64,000 nucleotides of DNA, taken from positions 1,922,001-1,986,000 of the forward strand of contig OZ253672.1 in assembly GCA_965263365.1 (NCBI GenBank), given 5' to 3'. Positions within the stretch are counted from its first letter, which is position 1. Each line of letters begins with the position of its first letter. The position numbers were made by a program, and so were the translations under genes. Under the pieces are notes generated by a model, which had not been told where the DNA came from, made no database searches, and was given only the letters and a program-made list of their open reading frames with translations. Below are positions 9,477 to 17,990 of this stretch, piece after piece. Origin of the DNA: CANMUM01 sp965263365. GTDB lineage: Bacteria; Pseudomonadota; Alphaproteobacteria; Rhodobacterales; Rhodobacteraceae.

Positions 9477-10025
9477 ATGAATATACCCAATGCCCTCACT
9501 ATTTTTCGTCTCATCGCCGCTTTGATCATCGCTTGGCCTTTTCTTCTCTTTGACGCTCAGGTTGCCGCTTGGATCGCATTTATAATATTTGTTGCTGCCG
9601 CAATTACGGACTATCTCGACGGATATCTCGCGCGCAAATGGAACCAGACGAGCGCACTCGGCAAAATGCTCGATCCGATTGCAGACAAAGTCATGGTGTT
9701 GATTATTTTATGTGTCATTAACGCCGTGAGCGGCCTAAATTGGGCAATCTTGTTACCGACAACCCTCATATTTTTCCGCGAAGTCCTCGTATCAGGAATG
9801 CGCGAATACTTAGGCGACAAGGCCAAAGGTCTAGCAGTCACGCAGCTTGCAAAGTGGAAAACCACAATGCAAATGATTGCAATTTCAGCAGTACTATTGT
9901 CATCAGCGCTTCAAAGCACAGCCTTGTTCAATATCAGCATTGTCTTGATTTGGACGGCGATGATTTTAACAATCATTACTGGAATCGACTACGCAAAGAA
10001 AACGCTCTCAATATTGGAAGAATAA
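9477..10025 (+). CDS. pgsA: CDP-diacylglycerol-glycerol-3-phosphate 3-phosphatidyltransferase
   Basis: This 182-residue inner-membrane enzyme makes phosphatidylglycerol phosphate from CDP-diacylglycerol and glycerol 3-phosphate, the committed step to phosphatidylglycerol and cardiolipin. The CDP-alcohol phosphotransferase motif is complete: DYLDGYLARKW, then GKMLDPIADK, with its conserved aspartates. Several hydrophobic helices flank it. I chose ATG 9477 (MNIPNALTIFRL) because it begins exactly where family members do and directly follows the uvrC stop; a longer frame upstream lies inside uvrC. Its stop overlaps the moaD start by one base (TAATG). Confidence 0.95.
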   Translation: MNIPNALTIFRLIAALIIAWPFLLFDAQVAAWIAFIIFVAAAITDYLDGYLARKWNQTSALGKMLDPIADKVMVLIILCVINAVSGLNWAILLPTTLIFFREVLVSGMREYLGDKAKGLAVTQLAKWKTTMQMIAISAVLLSSALQSTALFNISIVLIWTAMILTIITGIDYAKKTLSILEE

Positions 10026-10270
10026 TGAAAATACGCTATTTTGCTTGGATCAGAGAACGCATTGGAAAGTCTTCGGAAACTTACGAAGGTTTTGCGGAAA
10101 CAACGGATGCGCTAATCGACGAACTTGAAAACCGTGGGGGTGGATATTCAGCGGCTCTGAGCGATAGAAACTTGTTGAGAATCGCGATTGATCAAGAACT
10201 GGTAAATGAAAACACATCTATCAAAAATGCGACAGAAGTCGCGATTTTTCCACCCATGACCGGCGGCTAA
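10025..10270 (+). CDS. moaD: Molybdopterin synthase small subunit MoaD
   Basis: MoaD is the ubiquitin-like sulfur carrier that, with MoaE, converts cyclic pyranopterin monophosphate to molybdopterin. The 81-residue protein begins MKIRYFAWIRERIGK and ends FPPMTGG, with the C-terminal Gly-Gly needed for adenylation and thiocarboxylation. The start overlaps the pgsA stop by one base. The last 50 bases overlap the 3' end of the oppositely oriented metallopeptidase gene. moaE lies further on, separated by that gene. Confidence 0.94.
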   Translation: MKIRYFAWIRERIGKSSETYEGFAETTDALIDELENRGGGYSAALSDRNLLRIAIDQELVNENTSIKNATEVAIFPPMTGG

Positions 10271-11061
10271 TTTCGACACCTAATTGCAGGCCCTTGGCGC
10301 TCACTTGATAAAAATATTCGTTTTCATCAGGAAATATTTTGTTTAAATACTCCATTCGATTAGGCGTCAATTGCGATATCTTTTCGGCAATATGACTCGG
10401 CAACCTTCCTGGGTGATATTTTTCCACAAAAGCAAAAATTGCTGTTTCAGCCAAATCTTCACTCGGATTATTCTCCGCATATTCAGTTACAAACGCACGG
10501 TCTACGTTTTGAGCAAATTTCCAGTTTGGATCATTATCTCGATACATATGATCCATGGTTGCGTGAACCGTCTCATGAAAAATAGACTCTTCCATATTAT
10601 TGTTTTGACGACGCATTTTCATATTGTCAGCATATAAGACAATAAAATGGCCAAGATGTTCTGAAAAGGCAACGCTATCGCCTGAATTTATAGCGACGTG
10701 CTTAAGCGTTTCACCCATAAAGCTAGGCAAAAGTGAAAGTCTTTTGGCAACCGCATCTCTTTCACCTACCACCTGTGTAACAAGCGCTGGGTCCACCCAA
10801 ATCTCAATGCTGGTTCCATCTTCAAATCGAACATCATAACTGGGCACTTCTGATAACATGAGTTCAGACCTTAATCGACTTGGCATTTCCTGTGTCTTTC
10901 TTCCCAAATCAAAAATACAAAAACCAACCGCCCTATCCCCAAGTTCCAAAAAAAGAAAGTTCATTTGAAACAATAGAATTTGGATATAAAGATTTTGAGA
11001 GCATAACAGAGGCTTGTAGCAGCACCGTCAGCGCAATTAAAAATTTGTAAATCCGAGACAA
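10221..11061 (-). pseudogene. Secreted zinc metallopeptidase-like gene split by a frameshift
   Basis: The intact part (from about 10973 down to 10221) encodes a protein with ESIFHETVHATMDHM, an HExxH zinc site, and 30-40 residues later NPSEDLAET, where the Glu could be the third ligand, as in gluzincins. That frame has no good start (only TTG 10973, no ribosome site). In the next frame, TTG 11061 has a strong GGGAGG nine bases upstream and encodes SRIYKFLIALTVLLQASVM, a typical signal peptide, but stops at TAG after the T7 run (A7 at 10948-10954 on the plus strand). Removing one T joins both parts into 279 residues. This may be a real mutation, homopolymer slippage or sequencing error. I do not know the exact family or substrate. 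Its 3' end overlaps moaD by 50 bases. Confidence 0.7.
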
Positions 11062-11132
11062 TTTTTCGCGCCTCCCACGAAACAATTTCAATTCATCTAG
11101 ACATGGTCATAAGACACGCGCATATTGTCAAC

Positions 11133-11573
11133 ATGTTTATAAAAGTCACCGAAGAACCGATTCAAGAGATAGACGTGCAAAACATGCTCCCGTGGAAAAA
11201 TCACATCGGAGCCATTGTCACGTTTTCAGGCCATGTCCGCGCGACCACTGAGAATGAGTTCGAAATTTTTACCATTGAGCACTATCCAAGCATGACCGAA
11301 AAGAAGCTTGAAGAAATTGGAGAGCGTGCAATCAAAAGATTTTCATTGATAAATGCGGCAATCATCCACCGCGTGGGCGAAATGAATATCGGTGATGAAA
11401 TTGTTAGGGTCATCGCTTATGCTTCGCATCGACAAGCCGCTTTTGACGGCGCTAGCTTTATGATGGATTATCTTAAAACACGTGCGCCATTTTGGAAAAA
11501 AGAAGCCGATGGATCTTGGGTCGACGCACGCCTCGTGGACGAGGATGCATTTTCGAAATGGAATGAAGAATAA
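11133..11573 (+). CDS. moaE: Molybdopterin synthase catalytic subunit MoaE
   Basis: MoaE is the large subunit of molybdopterin synthase, which transfers sulfur from MoaD thiocarboxylate to the pterin precursor. The 146-residue reading contains HRQAAFDGA and YLKTRAPFWKKE, which hold the conserved catalytic lysines and substrate-binding histidine-arginine pair. I place the start at ATG 11133 (MFIKVTEEP) by similarity to family N-termini; an in-frame ATG at 11103 would add ten residues. Neither has a clear Shine-Dalgarno. In relatives moaE directly follows moaD; here an opposite-strand metallopeptidase gene separates them, so moaE must have its own promoter. Confidence 0.92.
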   Translation: MFIKVTEEPIQEIDVQNMLPWKNHIGAIVTFSGHVRATTENEFEIFTIEHYPSMTEKKLEEIGERAIKRFSLINAAIIHRVGEMNIGDEIVRVIAYASHRQAAFDGASFMMDYLKTRAPFWKKEADGSWVDARLVDEDAFSKWNEE

Positions 11574-11583
11574 TCTTCTATTC

Positions 11584-12558
11584 TTACGTCATCTCAAGAA
11601 TTGCGCGTAAGTCAGTTGTCACACGGGTTCCTACAACTTGCACAATTTCACCCGCAGCGCGACAACCAACTGCAGCCGCTTCCGAATATGGCAAACCTTT
11701 CGAGAGAGCTGCTAGAAAACCGCCTGCAAAATAATCGCCGGCACCGGTCGCATCTTTGACCTCGACTGATCGCGTGGGCACATGTGTAATCTCTCCTTCC
11801 GAAATCACATAAGCCCCCGCAGCGCCAGCAGTTGTAACAAATGTTACATTCGATTGCCGCATAGATTCACAAGCCGCGATAAAATCACGGGCGCCACTAT
11901 AAGCCATTAACTCATGCTCATTACAAAACACGATATCTATCCCGCTCTCAATCAAATCATGAAACGCCGACTTGTGCCGTTCGACACAAAACGGATCACT
12001 CAATGTAATCGAGGCAATTCCGCCATTTTTTTTGCTCGCTTTAACGGCTTTATGAAATGCGCTCTGACTTTCTGGACCATCAAAGCGATAGCCTTCCAAA
12101 TACAAATACCGCGCGGATTCGATTGCATCAAAATCAATGTCTTCTTCGCTCAAAAATTCAGAAGCCCCTAAATAAGTATTCATGGAGCGCTCTCCATCGG
12201 GCGTAATAAAAATCATCGAGCGCCCTGTCACATTCGTAAAATCACGTTTCGTATCAAATATGACACCATCATTTTCCATGCTTGAAGCGTAAAAATCACC
12301 GAGCACATCATTGCCGACCTTTGAAACATATGTCGTAGATAACCCCATTCGACTTGCGACGATCGCCGAATTCGCCGCCGAACCGCCTGCAGTACGCACA
12401 TGATTTGGCATCTGCTCAAAGAGCGCTTGCGAACGTTTATCATCAACGAGCTGCATAATTCCTTTTTGCACATTAAGCTCTGCAAGACGTTGATCATCAA
12501 CAGACGAAGTTAAGTCGACAATCGCATTTCCAATCGCAACGAATTCAGTTTTCTGCAA
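11584..12558 (-). CDS. PfkB-family sugar/adenosine kinase
   Basis: This 324-residue cytoplasmic kinase belongs to the ribokinase/PfkB family. It has the N-terminal VAIGNAIVDLTSSVD, the two-glycine motif TAGGSAANSAIVASRMG and the C-terminal signature DATGAGDYFAGGFLAAL with the catalytic Asp of DATGAGD. The overall pattern resembles the bacterial branch annotated as adenosine kinase, but substrate cannot be fixed from sequence. I start it at TTG 12558 because GAGGAG lies seven bases upstream and the homologous N-terminus begins there; a longer frame has no ribosome site. The start overlaps the nth stop by 14 bases, so the two are likely coupled. Confidence 0.88.
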   Translation of the reverse strand: MQKTEFVAIGNAIVDLTSSVDDQRLAELNVQKGIMQLVDDKRSQALFEQMPNHVRTAGGSAANSAIVASRMGLSTTYVSKVGNDVLGDFYASSMENDGVIFDTKRDFTNVTGRSMIFITPDGERSMNTYLGASEFLSEEDIDFDAIESARYLYLEGYRFDGPESQSAFHKAVKASKKNGGIASITLSDPFCVERHKSAFHDLIESGIDIVFCNEHELMAYSGARDFIAACESMRQSNVTFVTTAGAAGAYVISEGEITHVPTRSVEVKDATGAGDYFAGGFLAALSKGLPYSEAAAVGCRAAGEIVQVVGTRVTTDLRAILEMT

Positions 12559-13198
12559 GATTTTTCTCCTCAAATAAACAATATGACTGAATGGGACAAA
12601 TCGCACATCGTGGCTTTCGCGCCAAACAAATATAACGACCATGCAAAATCATCCAATGATGCGCATGCTGTTGAAAACGTGCGGGAATATGATCCTCAAT
12701 CGAGCGCTCTACCGCATCGACATTTTTTCCCGTTGCAACGCCTGAGCGATTTCCAAAGCGAAAAATATGCGTATCAACGGCTTGCGCGGGATATCCAAAT
12801 GCAATGCTCAAAACGACATTTGCAGTTTTACGCCCTACACCCGGCAAAGAAGACAGCGCGGCACGTGAGCTTGGAACCTTCCCGCCATAATCGCGCACGA
12901 GAATTTCAGCCATCTTCATCACATTTTTCGCTTTATTGCGGTAAAGGCCAATCGTCTTAATGTGATCAATAAGCGCGTTATGGCCCAAATCAAGCATATC
13001 TTGTGGTGTCTGAACTTTTGCGAAAAGCGCTTTTGTTGCCTTGTTAACACCAACATCAGTTGCTTGCGCAGATAATGCCACAGCAACCAAAAGCGTATAG
13101 GGATTAGAATAATTAAGTTCGCCTTTGGGTTCGGGGTTTTTCTTCTCAAAAACCTCGAATATTTTTGTAATTATATGATAATCAAGTTGCTTGACCAC
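12545..13198 (-). CDS. nth: Endonuclease III
   Basis: Nth is a DNA glycosylase and AP lyase that removes oxidised pyrimidines in base excision repair. The 217-residue protein has the helix-hairpin-helix SLPGVGRKTANVV with catalytic Lys124, the catalytic Asp142 in QAVDTHIFR, and the C-terminal 4Fe-4S cluster ligands Cys191, Cys198, Cys201 and Cys207 (C-x6-C-x2-C-x5-C). The start codon is GTG at 13198, with AAGGTGA upstream that overlaps the stop of the preceding symporter gene. It forms a tight minus-strand run with that symporter and the PfkB kinase. Confidence 0.96.
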   Translation of the reverse strand: MVKQLDYHIITKIFEVFEKKNPEPKGELNYSNPYTLLVAVALSAQATDVGVNKATKALFAKVQTPQDMLDLGHNALIDHIKTIGLYRNKAKNVMKMAEILVRDYGGKVPSSRAALSSLPGVGRKTANVVLSIAFGYPAQAVDTHIFRFGNRSGVATGKNVDAVERSIEDHIPARFQQHAHHWMILHGRYICLARKPRCAICPIQSYCLFEEKNLAEN

Positions 13199-13210
13199 AG
13201 CAGGTTCACC

Positions 13211-14134
13211 TTAAAGTTTAGAAGAGACAATTTGAGAATTTAAGGGCTTTCGGCTCATCCAAGTCGCAAGAAATATCCCTGAAATCGCATGCCAAATTCC
13301 CCACAAGGCCGCGATCACGGCCATGCCCCCAAGACCCTCAAAAAATTGAAATATTAAAATCAAACCGAGACCTGAATTTTGAATACCCGTCTCAATCGTT
13401 AGGGCGCGTCGATCAAATATGCTAAGACCACCCAAACGAGCAACCAAGTTTCCTGTCAACAAAGACACACCATTGTGCAAAAACACGGTAAAAAATACGA
13501 GATGCGCATATTGTAAGAAGAATTTCCAATTTGCACCCAAAGCAATCACAATAAACGCAACAAATATAGTCATCGATAAGTTCTGAAAAATTTTCCTGTA
13601 CTTTGCGACAAAATTTGGAAAACGATAAGCCGTGATAATTCCAAGAAGCAATGGAACCCCGAGTAAAATACCAACAACAAAAACCATGGATAACGGATCA
13701 ATAAATATCTGGGAAAGAATTTCTCGTGAAGGGGCATAAAGCGAGCCCCACGCAGCAACATTGATAGGGGTCGTCAAGATACAAGCCAGCGTCGAAAAGC
13801 CTGTCAAAGAAACGGAAAGTGCAGAATTTCCTCCAGCTCTATGGGTGATGAAATTAGATATATTTCCGCCCGGGCATGCCGCGACAAGTATCATGCCGAG
13901 AGCAACTGATGCTTGAGGCTGAAGAATCAAGACTAAGATAAACGTCAAAGCAGGCAATAATAAAAGCTGTGCAAAGACTCCTAGAAAAAAGGCCTTTGGA
14001 TGGTTCAAAACTTCGCGAAAATATTTGGGCTTTAGGTCTAATGAAATTGAAAACATTACAAAACCCAACACGAAATTAAGTACACGCAAACCCTCTTCGG
14101 AAAAATTTAAAGTGATTTGATCAATTTCATGCAT
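13211..14134 (-). CDS. Bile acid:sodium symporter family protein
   Basis: The 307-residue, highly hydrophobic protein fits the BASS (SBF) family of sodium-coupled organic anion symporters, with about ten predicted helices. Diagnostic stretches are FSISLDLKPKYF, ALGMILVAACPGGNISNFITHRAGGNSALSVSLT, shown here only in part as CPGGNISN and GGNSALSVSLT, and the later TGIQNSGLGLIL, a crossover-helix type motif. Bacterial members carry bile acids, pantoate or other carboxylates; the substrate here is unknown. It ends 13 bases before the nth start and is probably co-transcribed with it. Confidence 0.88.
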   Translation of the reverse strand: MHEIDQITLNFSEEGLRVLNFVLGFVMFSISLDLKPKYFREVLNHPKAFFLGVFAQLLLLPALTFILVLILQPQASVALGMILVAACPGGNISNFITHRAGGNSALSVSLTGFSTLACILTTPINVAAWGSLYAPSREILSQIFIDPLSMVFVVGILLGVPLLLGIITAYRFPNFVAKYRKIFQNLSMTIFVAFIVIALGANWKFFLQYAHLVFFTVFLHNGVSLLTGNLVARLGGLSIFDRRALTIETGIQNSGLGLILIFQFFEGLGGMAVIAALWGIWHAISGIFLATWMSRKPLNSQIVSSKL

Positions 14135-14172
14135 AATTAAGTGCTCATAAGCCCCTTGCTGTTTAGTTCAGA

Positions 14173-15825
14173 CTATTCAGCCGCGGTTCCTTTGAGTGTC
14201 GACGCCTCTTCACGAGATAGCTGAGCACCTTGTTTGCGATCAAGTAATACTTGTCTTGCGCGTTCATAGATTGGATCCTGCCAAAATATCAAACAGCCGT
14301 TACAGCCTTTTCCGCAACAACCCTCTGCACCGACACGGTTTGTTTTAAAGCGCCGTTCATTTTGATCTTCCGCGACCGCTTCTTTCAGCTCATCGCGACG
14401 CTTTTCATAGGCCTTGTCGTTACGCTTTCCTTGACTTTCCAAACCTTGTACGAGCTTATCAAAACGAATTCGCTTCCATTGCTCGTCGGTGAGAGCCCGC
14501 TCTTTGCGCAAAACCGAAAATTCTGGAAAACGCCTTTTAATGTCTTCAATATCTTCATGGTCAAATAATGAGAACGGAATACGAATTTTGTTATTTCCTG
14601 ATCCATGCACCACGGAAACCTTGTCACCATTTTTCGCGGACTCAAACTCATACAAACGCAATAGCACCGTATTTCTTGAAATTGGTGAAACAAATTCAAG
14701 AACCTCACCAGACTCAAGTTTGTTTTTAACTTCAACTATCAAAGCATCATCGCGCTGCTCAATCACCACGCCAGCATATTCCCATTGCGCAATCGCAGCG
14801 GTATGCTCATAATCATGCCCATAATTAGACACCCGCCCATCATGAAAAGCGAGCGTATATCCGCGATTTCCGACTGACTCCAATTCACGCATGTAAGGCT
14901 TCGGATCCCAATTTTCTGGGTCTTTGTAATAGTCATCAATCGCCATGCGGTAAGCCCGCGCGACAATTGCCGCATAGTATTCAGACTTTCCACGCCCCTC
15001 GACTTTCAAACTATCGACACCAATTTTAAGATATTCATCAAGGCGCGGCATAATGCAAAGATCACGAGAGTTCAGAATATATGAACCTCGGCTATCCTCT
15101 TCGATCGGCATAAACTCACCCGGTCGTACACCCTCTTCAAGAAGAAACTCAAACATATCTTGATTGTCTTCGGTAATATTCAATTCCTCAACCGTGCCGT
15201 CCTTCAAACGCATTTTTACCTTATAATTCCAGCGGCAAGAATTTGCACAATTCCCTTGATTGGCTCCACGTTCGGCCATGAAATTTGAAAGTAGGCAACG
15301 CCCAGAATAGGTCATACACATTGCGCCATGGACAAACGCCTCGAGTTTAATATCCTGACAATGTTCACGAATTTCAACCAATTCGGGGTAGGAAACCTCT
15401 CTTGCCAAAACAACTAAATCCGCGCCCATATCTTTCCAATAATCAACTGTCAGCCATGAGCATACATTTGATTGCGTAGAAATATGAAGTGAAAGTTCAG
15501 GTGCCTTCTTTTTGACATAAGAAAAGACACCGGGGTCTGCAATGATCAGCCCATCGGGCATAACCTTTCTTACCGTCTCAATGTATTCGTCTAATTTTGG
15601 AATATCTTTATTATGCGCAAATAAATTCAGCGTTAGGTAGGCGCGCGCGCCATGATCATGGCAAAATTCTACGCCTTCAACGACCTCTTCAAGAGTAAAT
15701 TGTGATTTCGTGCGCAAAGACATATCTGGCGTGCCCAAATATACGGCATCGGCACCATAGAGAACTGCCATTTTCAGTTTTCTTAAATTGCCAGCAGGCA
15801 TCAATAATTCAGATGTACGTTTCAT
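14173..15825 (-). CDS. U32 peptidase-family protein (TrhP/YegQ-like) with a Cys-rich C-terminus
   Basis: This 550-residue protein has the U32 hallmark LEAFVHGAMCMTYSGRC followed by further cysteines (GNCANSCRW). Family members such as TrhP (YegQ) and RlhA act in hydroxylation of tRNA or rRNA rather than clear proteolysis; TrhP needs iron-sulfur proteins and prephenate. The N-terminal LLMPAGNLRKLKMAVLYGADAVY is the usual TIM-barrel start. About 70 residues from the end there is CCGKGCNGCLIFW, beyond the normal 450-residue length. I chose ATG 15825 (MKRTSELL); a GTG seven codons earlier is possible. Its exact RNA substrate is inference. Confidence 0.85.
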   Translation of the reverse strand: MKRTSELLMPAGNLRKLKMAVLYGADAVYLGTPDMSLRTKSQFTLEEVVEGVEFCHDHGARAYLTLNLFAHNKDIPKLDEYIETVRKVMPDGLIIADPGVFSYVKKKAPELSLHISTQSNVCSWLTVDYWKDMGADLVVLAREVSYPELVEIREHCQDIKLEAFVHGAMCMTYSGRCLLSNFMAERGANQGNCANSCRWNYKVKMRLKDGTVEELNITEDNQDMFEFLLEEGVRPGEFMPIEEDSRGSYILNSRDLCIMPRLDEYLKIGVDSLKVEGRGKSEYYAAIVARAYRMAIDDYYKDPENWDPKPYMRELESVGNRGYTLAFHDGRVSNYGHDYEHTAAIAQWEYAGVVIEQRDDALIVEVKNKLESGEVLEFVSPISRNTVLLRLYEFESAKNGDKVSVVHGSGNNKIRIPFSLFDHEDIEDIKRRFPEFSVLRKERALTDEQWKRIRFDKLVQGLESQGKRNDKAYEKRRDELKEAVAEDQNERRFKTNRVGAEGCCGKGCNGCLIFWQDPIYERARQVLLDRKQGAQLSREEASTLKGTAAE

Positions 15826-15985
15826 AGATGGCGATATACAACGCACCTATCCAAAGCGCAATGAAAATTGAATGCCGTTGAATTTCTACCAAAATTAACA
15901 ATCAAGTGATTCTCTCAATAAATCCTTGATTTATTTTTAGCTTAATGTTCAAATCTCAGTGTATAAAATTAATTAGGAGACAAAT

Positions 15986-16327
15986 ATGGGAAAACGTGAC
16001 GATCTTATCGCGCAATATGCAGATGATTTGAAAAATAAATGTGGTGTAACACCAAATATGGACTTACTTACAAAAGTCACAATCGGATGTGGGCCTTCAA
16101 TTTATAACTCAGATGCGTCGACGGTAGCCGGCTCTCAACAAAATGAACTTGATACTGTTAAAAATAACTTTTTGATTAAAAAACTCGGCTGTTCACCAAA
16201 TGATGATCTGGATGGTGCAATAAACAAAGTCATCGAACAATATGGCCGGTCGGAGCGAAATAAATATCGTGCAGTCGTCTACTACCTTTTAACAATTCAC
16301 TTTGGAAAAGAGTCTGTTTACGGATAA
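15986..16327 (+). CDS. DUF2853 family protein
   Basis: The 113-residue protein matches the DUF2853 family closely, with MDLLTKVTIGCGPSIYN, NFLIKKLG and KYRAVVYYLLTIHFGKESVY. It is soluble, mostly helical, and has no signal peptide. No function is established for the family. A strong ribosome site (TTAGGAG) precedes the ATG and a terminator follows 20 bases after the stop, so it forms a single-gene unit. Confidence 0.92.
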   Translation: MGKRDDLIAQYADDLKNKCGVTPNMDLLTKVTIGCGPSIYNSDASTVAGSQQNELDTVKNNFLIKKLGCSPNDDLDGAINKVIEQYGRSERNKYRAVVYYLLTIHFGKESVYG

Positions 16328-16347
16328 TCCTATTTTATATTTTGACG

Positions 16348-16374
16348 AAAGCGGGCTTAATGCTCGCTTTTTTG
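16348..16374 (+). terminator. Rho-independent terminator of the DUF2853 gene
   Basis: The arms AAAGCGGGC and GCTCGCTTT, with one G-T pair, enclose the loop TTAAT and run into six T. It ends exactly where the heat-shock promoter of the next gene begins. Confidence 0.85.
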
Positions 16375-16401
16375 TTGAAAAGTGCTCAATTATCCCCATA
16401 T
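16374..16401 (+). promoter_or_regulatory. RpoH-type heat-shock promoter of the small heat-shock gene
   Basis: GTTGAAA at 16374-16380, a 13-base spacer and CCCCATAT at 16394-16401 match the sigma-32 consensus well. It lies 64 bases before the Hsp20 start. Confidence 0.75.
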
Positions 16402-16464
16402 TCTTTTTATAAGATAAGTGCCTAAGTCGGGCTAAATAACTGTTGCAAGAATTGGACAGAATAA

Positions 16465-16878
16465 ATGACAAAAATTACTTTTGCCACCCATCCCTATTTG
16501 CTTGGGTTCGATCAAATCGACCAACTTGTTGAAAGAACCGCGAAGTCCGGGAACGATGCCTACCCACCTTATAATATTGAAGTCATTTCGGAAAACCAAT
16601 ATCGAATTACCTTAGCATTGGCTGGTTTTTCACAAGAAGATTTAGACATTACTCTTGAAGCCAACCATTTAGTGATTCGCGGCAAGCAAAAAAACGAAAA
16701 TTCAAATCAAAATTATCTCCACCGCGGGATTGGAACTCGGCGTTTTCAACGTGCTTTTGTGATCGCTGATGGCGTGGAGGTCGGCGAAGCCTATATGGAA
16801 AATGGGCTTCTTCATATTAACTTGAAGCGCGAAATTCCCAATAATATAACAAAAACAATACCGATTCGAAATAGTTAG
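16465..16878 (+). CDS. Small heat-shock protein (Hsp20/IbpA type)
   Basis: The 137-residue holdase chaperone belongs to the alpha-crystallin/Hsp20 family. The core domain runs from about residue 33 (YNIEVISENQYRITLALAGF) to 130, with the signature YMENGLLHINLKREIP. It binds unfolding proteins in the cytoplasm and hands them to DnaK, whose operon is also in this window. Regulation by the heat-shock sigma factor is supported by a near-consensus promoter just upstream. It resembles the IbpA branch common in proteobacteria, but paralogue assignment is not certain. Confidence 0.93.
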   Translation: MTKITFATHPYLLGFDQIDQLVERTAKSGNDAYPPYNIEVISENQYRITLALAGFSQEDLDITLEANHLVIRGKQKNENSNQNYLHRGIGTRRFQRAFVIADGVEVGEAYMENGLLHINLKREIPNNITKTIPIRNS

Positions 16879-16923
16879 GCTATTTTGTATATTCACATAG
16901 GTAATTTAATACTTATGCAACTG

Positions 16924-16954
16924 AAAAAATTAAAGCGTGCAAAAATGCACGCTT
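16924..16954 (-). terminator. Terminator of the small lipoprotein gene
   Basis: A perfect 8-bp stem (AAGCGTGC/GCACGCTT) surrounds a 6-base loop and runs into TTTAATTTTTT on the minus strand. It may also stop transcripts from the Hsp20 gene on the other strand. Confidence 0.75.
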
Positions 16955-16979
16955 CAACATTCTATATTTAGAAACTGAC

Positions 16980-17231
16980 TTAACCGCCGTTTCTTCGAAG
17001 CGCCAAGCGACGGTGACCTTCTTCAATACAAAGAGCGTCAGCCGCTTCTGCAGACATTTGATCAGGACGAGAAACCGCCGAATCCCAAAGTACTTGATCT
17101 TCTAAGTACAACAAACACGTCACATCACCTTGAGGTGTATTCAAAACAACAGGGTTACGATCGACTGGTGGCTGAGAAGTACAACCTGCTACTACGGCGG
17201 CTGCAACAGCTAAAAAACCAATTTTTTTCAT
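16980..17231 (-). CDS. Small putative lipoprotein
   Basis: This 83-residue protein begins MKKIGFLAVAAAVVAGCTSQ, a lipoprotein signal peptide with lipobox VAGC, so Cys17 should be lipidated and the mature protein anchored to a membrane facing the periplasm. The mature 67 residues contain two more cysteines (VTCLLYL and ALCIEEG) that could form a disulfide, and a basic end (RRLALRRNGG). I do not recognise a family. The ribosome site is AGGAGAATTAAAGA. It has its own terminator and lies divergent from hslV. Confidence 0.8.
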   Translation of the reverse strand: MKKIGFLAVAAAVVAGCTSQPPVDRNPVVLNTPQGDVTCLLYLEDQVLWDSAVSRPDQMSAEAADALCIEEGHRRLALRRNGG

Positions 17232-17450
17232 TCTTTAATTCTCCTAATCAAAAATAGACATATAATGAGCCAATCTATTACACTTATTGAACGCAAATGC
17301 AACATTTTACACAATAAAAGTATTATTAACCTTTTACTAATGTCAATAAAATAAATGTAACTTTTACGCTAAGTTGAAAATTTTGGTCAAAAATATTGAA
17401 AATTTACTTATAAATACTAATTGTTGTTTCGAAAAGGGAAACAAGTTTAC

Positions 17451-17990
17451 ATGACCGAAATGCACGCAACCACAATTATTGGCGTAAAACGAGCCGGAAA
17501 AACAGTTATCGCCGGCGACGGACAAGTCTCTTTGGGCAACACAATTCTCAAAGGAACCGCAAAAAAAGTGCGGCGCATAAACTCTGGGGGGCGAGAAGTC
17601 ATTGCCGGATTTGCGGGCTCGACTGCAGATGCTTTTACGCTACTTGAAAGGTTAGAGGCAAAACTTGAAGCCAACCCGGGCCAACTTGCCCGCGCTGCTG
17701 TCGCACTTGCAAAAGACTGGCGCACAGATAAATATTTAAGGAATCTCGAAGCGATGATTATCGTTGCTGACTCTGATGATTTACTTGTGATTACAGGATC
17801 GGGTGATGTTGTAGAGCCCGAAAACGATATTATCGCAATTGGTTCAGGTGGCATGTTTGCACTTGCGGCCGCGAGAGCAATGTCTCACTATGAAAAAGAT
17901 GCAGAAGCTATCGCTACAAAAGCGCTCGAAATTGCTGGGGACATTTGTGTTTTCACAAATCAAAACATAACAATCGAGACGCTTAGCTGA
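17451..17990 (+). CDS. hslV: ATP-dependent protease proteolytic subunit HslV
   Basis: HslV is the N-terminal-threonine peptidase that forms a double hexamer and works with the ATPase HslU. The 179-residue reading contains TTIIGVKR, GKTVIAGDGQVSLGNT and later GSGGMFALAAARAM. The catalytic threonine is Thr7, so a short leader (MTEMHA) must be removed; such leaders are common in alphaproteobacteria. I chose ATG 17451; a start ten codons upstream is less likely. hslU does not follow: the next gene is a rhomboid protease whose ATG overlaps the hslV stop by one base (TGATG). HslU must be encoded elsewhere. Confidence 0.94.
   Translation: MTEMHATTIIGVKRAGKTVIAGDGQVSLGNTILKGTAKKVRRINSGGREVIAGFAGSTADAFTLLERLEAKLEANPGQLARAAVALAKDWRTDKYLRNLEAMIIVADSDDLLVITGSGDVVEPENDIIAIGSGGMFALAAARAMSHYEKDAEAIATKALEIAGDICVFTNQNITIETLS

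Noticed and set aside
17232..17450. Possible heat-shock promoter before hslV
   Set aside because: A CTTATAA element exists at 17407-17413, but no CTTG-like -35 lies 17-18 bases upstream, so I did not call it.
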